This document shows, one piece after another, positions 17,866 through 21,913 of a stretch of 21,913 nucleotides of DNA. The position numbers and the translations under genes were made by a program. The stretch's first letter is position 1; each line of letters begins with the position of its first letter. The stretch comes from Hennigella sp045599065 (GTDB lineage: Bacteria; Bacillota_I; Bacilli_A; Mycoplasmatales; Mycoplasmoidaceae): NCBI GenBank assembly GCA_045599065.1, contig JAZRVJ010000057.1:1-21913 (forward strand). The letters run 5' to 3'. The notes under the pieces are model-generated. The model made no database searches, was not told the DNA's origin, and saw only the letters and a list, made by a program, of their open reading frames with translations.

Positions 17866-19593
17866 TTATTTATGTTCTGCGATTCTCTTTTGCAAAAGTT
17901 TGATGAAATCATCAAATTTAACAGAAGTTACATCTTGCTTACCATATTGTCTATAAGCAACAGCACCTGATTTAATTTCTTCATCTCCAATAACAATTTG
18001 ATATGGAATCTTCTTAATTTGTGCATTTCTTATCTTTTTGCCAAGTCTTTCATCCGAATTGTCAACATTAACTCTAATACCAGCATCAAGTAGTTTTTGT
18101 GCTAATTTATCGCAGAATGCAACATGTTTTTCTATTACCGGAATTAGTTGGACTTGTATTGGTGCAAGCCATAATGGGAACACACCTTTATTACTTTCAA
18201 GTAATATAGACATAAATCTTTCAAGAGTACCAATGATACCACCGTGGATTAAAATTGGTCTTTGAGTTTTACCATTTTTATCAATATATTCAAGTTTGAA
18301 TCTATCTGGCAATAAGAAGTCTAATTGAATAGTTGACATAGTGATGATGTGTCCTAAAGCTGTCTTCATTTGGAAGTCAATTTTTGGACCATAGAAAGCT
18401 GCTTCACCAACTTTCTTTTCATAAGCCATATTCATTCTTTTCATGCAAGCTTCAAGTTCCTTTTCAGCTTTAGCTCACATTGTTGGATTGTTGAAATATT
18501 TAGCTTTATCCTTAGGATCATGTAATGATAAGTCTATTCTATGAATCTTAATGTCAAACATCTTTAGACATTTCATGATTACATCATAATAGTGTCTAAT
18601 TTCAGTTTCAATTTGATCAGGTCTAATGATAACGTGTGTATCAATTAATTGCATGTTTCTTACACGTTCAAGACCAATTAAAGCACCTGAAGCTTCATAT
18701 CTATGAAGAATTGCTTTTTCAGCTATTCTAAATGGTAGTTCACGATAGCTTCTTGGTTTAGACTTATAAACTAGCATATGATGAGGACAAGTCATTGGTC
18801 TTAAAACCATAACATCCTTATCTATCTTTAAAGGAGAGAACATGTTTTCGCGATAGTGGAATCAGTGTCCTGATGTTTTATAAAGTTCAGCTGAACCTAA
18901 AACTGGTGTAGAAACAAAATGGAATCCACAAGCATTAAGAGTTTTTCTTACTGCATCATCAATTTCATACATAACAGCAGTACCATTAGGTAATCAAATT
19001 GGTGCACCTTGACCAGCAAGATCATCAAATGTAAATAATTCAAGATCTTGACCAATTTTACGGTGGTCTCTTTCTTTTCTATCTTTTAATTCAGCTTCAA
19101 ATGCTTTTAGTTCTTCTTTAGAATCAAAAGCATAACCAGTTATTCTTTGAAGTTGTTTATTTTTGGCTTTGCCTAATCAATAAACGCCTGAAACGTTTTC
19201 TAATTTAAAAGATTTAATTTCATTAAAATTTAAGTTTTTAGCGTTAGTTAAGTAATTAACAAATCTAAAGTCATCATTGATTCTAAACATCTTGATTGTT
19301 TTAGTTTTGTTTTCTTTAACTCAGTGAGCTAAATACTTATCACTTTTTAAACATTTGCATTTTAAGACATCAGCTAATGGTTTTTGTTTAACTTCTACTT
19401 TGACATTTCTATCATAGATAAAGTTGAAGATTTCTTTTTCTAATGTTTTAAAGTCATCAATAGAAATCTTTTCCCTACTATCAAAGTCAACATAGAAATT
19501 GCTTTCATTTTCACCAATAGCTGCAATTTTAGCCTTATGTTTGCTTTGTAAGACATATGCAACAGCATATGCCATCTTTATATTTAATTTCAT
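17866..19593 (-). CDS. thrS: Threonyl-tRNA synthetase with degenerate editing domain
   Basis: A 575-residue ThrRS. The class II catalytic core and C-terminal anticodon domain are normal: the zinc site that selects threonine is intact as Cys269 (RPMTCPHH), His320 (LIDTHVI) and His450 (PILIHGGIIGTLERF); motif 2 ILHRYEASGAL and anticodon-domain FPLWLAPIQVQLIPV are clear. The N-terminal TGS domain is absent: the protein begins directly at the editing (N2) fold. That fold is recognisable by FYVDFD, SFKLENVSGVYWLG and LQRITGYAF, but its catalytic residues are gone. The HxxxH motif reads M7-x-x-x-V11, and the CRGPH motif region reads LTNAK (about 115-119). Deacylation of Ser-tRNA-Thr is therefore unlikely. 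Four or more TGA codons read as Trp. GAGGA precedes the ATG, which follows the upstream SSB gene by 27 bases. Confidence 0.96.
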
Positions 19594-19620
19594 TATTTCC
19601 TCTTTTCTAATGTAAAAAAA

Positions 19621-19941
19621 TTATTTTGCGATACTAGCTACATCTGGACCTAGTTTGCTAAATTTTTCAATTAGAATCGTTGTGTGAAATAATTTATCCT
19701 TTTTAGAATAATAAGTTCTTAGCTTACCTTCTATATAAATACGACAGTTTGGTTCTGCTTCAACAACTTTAGCAATTTCAGCTGCCAAAGGTCTGTTAGC
19801 ATAAGCAGAGAAAGAGTTTATGCTTCTAAACTTGTTAAATACTCTTTCTTGCTTAATATTTAGGAAGTAACCACCTTCTTCTTTGTTCTTTCCCCATGAA
19901 GATCTTGTTACTACACCTTCAAGAATAACTTTATTAATCAT
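19621..19941 (-). CDS. ssb: Short single-stranded DNA-binding protein
   Basis: A 106-residue protein with the SSB-type OB-fold pattern: MINKVILEGVVTRSSWGKN opens like the MNKVILIGRL strand of SSBs, a Phe/Tyr-rich strand with a SINSF(S)AYANRPLAAEIAKVV segment takes the place of the usual F..VVWGK.AE.....GS, and CRIYIEGKLRTYYSKKDKLF HTTILIEKF matches the V.VEG.L....Y....G.....T.I.......L ending. It lacks the acidic C-terminal tail of the main replicative SSB, which recruits partner proteins. It is probably a second SSB or PriB-like paralog binding ssDNA; mycoplasmas usually carry the main ssb between rpsF and rpsR. AAGGAG lies 5-10 bases before the ATG. It leads a two-gene unit with thrS. Confidence 0.7.
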   Translation of the reverse strand: MINKVILEGVVTRSSWGKNKEEGGYFLNIKQERVFNKFRSINSFSAYANRPLAAEIAKVVEAEPNCRIYIEGKLRTYYSKKDKLFHTTILIEKFSKLGPDVASIAK

Positions 19942-19992
19942 TTTTCTCTCCTTAATAATATATTAATAAATATATTATTTATATGATATATC

Positions 19993-19998
19993 ATTATA
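19993..19998 (-). promoter_or_regulatory. Candidate -10 box for ssb-thrS
   Basis: TATAAT on the minus strand about 52 bases before the ssb start gives a leader that contains the AAGGAG ribosome binding site. No -35 box stands out in the surrounding A/T sequence. The whole spacer between ssb and sua5 is almost pure A/T. Confidence 0.45.
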
Positions 19999-20055
19999 GA
20001 ATTATTTAATAAATTATATTTTTTAAGATATTTTTAAAAAATGGTAAATGGTGCT

Positions 20056-20061
20056 TATAAT
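20056..20061 (+). promoter_or_regulatory. Candidate -10 box for the sua5 gene; decides its start
   Basis: TATAAT lies 21 bases before the ATG at 20083 and inside the alternative longer reading frame that would begin at 20041. If this promoter is used, the mRNA begins near 20068 and the earlier ATG cannot be the start. No Shine-Dalgarno sequence precedes either ATG. Confidence 0.4.
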
Positions 20062-20082
20062 GAATATTATATATTCATTAGT

Positions 20083-20631
20083 ATGCAAGTTTATTCCACG
20101 ACTGACATTAATGAAATTGCCTTTGAACTTCGTAACAATAAGGCAGTAATTCTACCAACCGATACGGTGTGGGGAATTATTAGTCTCGAAGAGAAGAATA
20201 TTTATCAAATTAAGCAAAGATCTTTATCTAAAAAGATAGTTACTTTTATCAACGATATTAAATTGTTAAACCTACCATCTTACATGGAAAACGAAATTTC
20301 CAAGTATTGACCCGGCGGTTTAACAATTATTTATAAACAAAAAGGTTATAGGATACCTAAGTCCAAAGCATTATTAGCCTTATTAGATCGCGTAGGGCCC
20401 TTAAAAAGCTCATCAGCCAACATCTCAGGGCAAGAACCCATAAGTTCAGTCAAACAAGCCTTAGAAGTGTTTAAAAAGTGAGAGTATAGGCTAGTTCTAG
20501 CAGATGATAAGGACTTTAAACTCACCCATATCCCCTCTACCATCATCGATTTAGACAAAATGATTGTCTTAAGACAAGGGGCAGTTGATGGAAATAAAAT
20601 CTTAGATAAGATAAAGAAAGGAAAACCATAA
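20083..20631 (+). CDS. tsaC: Threonylcarbamoyl-AMP synthase, Sua5/YrdC family
   Basis: A 182-residue YrdC-domain protein. It makes threonylcarbamoyl-AMP from threonine, bicarbonate and ATP, the first step of t6A37 modification of ANN-decoding tRNAs. Conserved elements: VILPTDTVWGI (22-32), the KQRS segment standing for the KxR nucleotide-binding motif, WPGGLTIIYK (W is TGA), GPLKSSSANISGQEP and PSTIIDL near the end. It has only the YrdC domain, lacking the C-terminal Sua5 domain, hence the tsaC symbol. I chose the ATG at 20083 because homology begins about there and a -10 box lies just upstream; an in-frame ATG at 20041 would add 14 residues (MVNGAYNEYYIFIS) without a ribosome binding site. 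The stop overlaps the next ATG by one base (TAATG). Confidence 0.88.
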
Positions 20632-21913
20632 TGAAAAAGTTAAAACATATAAATCTAATTAAATCAATCGCTTCTAGCGTTTGCTTATTAGGTGCTTCTG
20701 CCGGAATCATTTTTGGTGTATCTGCTGGTAGGTTTAGTGTTGATTATGTTAATCTTGAAGATGCAATAACTAGAATAACTGCAGCTTTGAATTATAACTA
20801 TCGTAATCAAGACATTAAATCTGAATGGAATATGCTAAATGTGGATGAACATGGAAAACCATTGCCAACTCAAGCTCCAAAACCAACTTCAATGGAGATT
20901 GATGAAGACAATTGAAGTAAATTGCATGCTTTGCATGGTAGGAAAGTTGATTTGTTTCATCCAAAGGATGTTGAAGAAAGAGAAGCAACTACATTTCGTT
21001 TGGACTTGGAACAAGGCAAAGGAAATTTGCCAGGAACAGCCAAAAAAAATAGACATGATTTTGTGGGTATGGTTTTAGATGGAGCCGCCCATGCTGCATT
21101 AGACCGTTCATTTAATGAAAGTATGTTCCGTGGTCTTCTTGATTTTGTTACAAATGTTGATAATGCTCAAATTGAATCAGAAACAGATATTCACGTTTTG
21201 AAACCTGCACAAGACACTAACGTTGAATTTCAAAACGTTTATAGAGCTATGGCGAGCGAAGCCAATACAAGACTTATTGCTTTAGGTGGATTTGTCCATG
21301 TTACTCCTCTAGAAACATTAGGTACATTTAATCCAAATGATGCATTATTTCATTTTAATGACGATGTTTTTGATAAAATGTGTCTGCTTTTAATTGATGG
21401 GTCGATTAAAAATAACCAAAATATTGCATCAGTACTATTTAGATCAGACCAAGCAGGTTTTTTAACTGCAATTTCAACTGGAATGTATTTTCTTAATAAT
21501 GCAAACATTTACCATACTAATTACAGACCTTTATCTGTGGGTGTTTATGGAGGTACACCTATTCCAACTGTTACCATCTATATGGGTGGTTTCCAAAGAG
21601 GTGTCGAATTCTTTAATCATTTTGTTTTAAAAGGTATGCTTAACCAAGCATACACAGCACTTAATTATGGCGAATATGAAATATTAGCACCAGAAACGAA
21701 ACAAATTCTAGAAAATAGTATGTATTATGACGAAATTGAGAAATGAATAAATGATCCTTCTTCAATTTCAACACAAAGGAAAGAAGAATTAATTGGCTCT
21801 ACCTATAACGATAGTTTAGTTTACAATGAATATAAAATTCACATTGCTAAATTAGGAGACTTTGGTACTAATTTCACGGGCTCGTTTGCCCCTGGCGATG
21901 CAATTGGTATTAC
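20631..21913 (+). CDS. Large membrane-anchored surface protein, partial
   Basis: At least 427 residues, open at the right window edge. The N-terminus is basic (MKKLKHINLIK) followed by a hydrophobic segment of about 20 residues (SIASSVCLLGASAGIIFGV). Cys18 sits inside it without a proper lipobox, so I predict an uncleaved membrane anchor or a cleaved signal peptide rather than a lipoprotein. The exported part is rich in Asn, Asp, Phe and Tyr (for example MYFLNNANIYHTNYRPL and VTIYMGGFQRGVEFFNHF) and carries no motif I can name. Two TGA codons (20913 and 21744) read as Trp. Its ATG overlaps the sua5 stop by one base, so it is translationally coupled to that gene. It has the same general character as the lipoprotein at 4836-8978, but I see no shared segment. 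Confidence 0.75.

Noticed and set aside
20041..20082. Earlier in-frame ATG for the tsaC/sua5 gene
   Set aside because: It adds 14 residues outside the family homology, has no ribosome binding site, and contains the best -10 box of the spacer.
19942..20082. Repeated TATA/ATTA stretches as a possible origin or repeat array
   Set aside because: No DnaA boxes, no iterated unit and no replication genes nearby; it reads as an A/T-rich divergent promoter spacer.
1..21913. tRNA or rRNA genes, CRISPR arrays, insertion sequences or phage genes
   Set aside because: None seen on either strand: no cloverleaf-like GC-rich stretch, no spaced direct repeats, no transposase or integrase motif.

Overview
This is a low-GC stretch of a wall-less bacterium (Mollicutes, Mycoplasma-type) that reads UGA as tryptophan. 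Nearly every conserved gene (SufB, SufS, EF-G, ThrRS, RF1, PrmC, EzrA) is cut by in-frame TGA codons exactly where its family has Trp or an aromatic residue, and it reads through cleanly when TGA is translated as W. All coordinates below use that code. The species cannot be named from sequence alone. The lipoprotein style and gene set would suit the hominis-group mycoplasmas, but that is a guess.

Layout, left to right. (1) 1-367, minus: the start of an archaeal-type prolyl-tRNA synthetase, cut by the window edge. (2) 383-4770, minus: a five-gene overlapping operon sufC-sufD-sufS-sufU-sufB, a full SUF iron-sulfur cluster assembly set with an unusually short SufD. (3) 4836-8978, plus: a 1380-residue surface lipoprotein transcribed away from suf and ending at a bidirectional terminator. 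(4) 9013-12019, minus: the str operon rpsL-rpsG-fusA. (5) 12135-13802, minus: ezrA. (6) 13869-15497, minus: an APC-type amino acid permease. (7) 15550-17453, minus: prfA-prmC, i.e. RF1 and the enzyme that methylates its GGQ glutamine. (8) 17516-17803, minus: rpmE. (9) 17866-19941, minus: a short SSB protein followed by thrS. (10) 20083-21913, plus: a Sua5/TsaC-type t6A gene translationally coupled to a second large membrane-anchored surface protein that runs off the window.

The housekeeping genes cover translation: release factor and its methylase, ribosomal proteins, EF-G, two synthetases and t6A modification. The suf operon supplies Fe-S clusters from cysteine sulfur: SufS is the desulfurase, SufU the zinc-dependent sulfur carrier, and SufB, SufC and SufD the scaffold ATPase. 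No tRNA, rRNA, CRISPR, insertion sequence or integrase is visible, and no stretch above 300 bases lacks a gene. The points most worth following up are the complete SUF operon with a half-length SufD, a ThrRS that has lost its editing-site residues, -10 boxes placed 7-8 bases before start codons (probable leaderless mRNAs), and terminator hairpins that incorporate stop codons.
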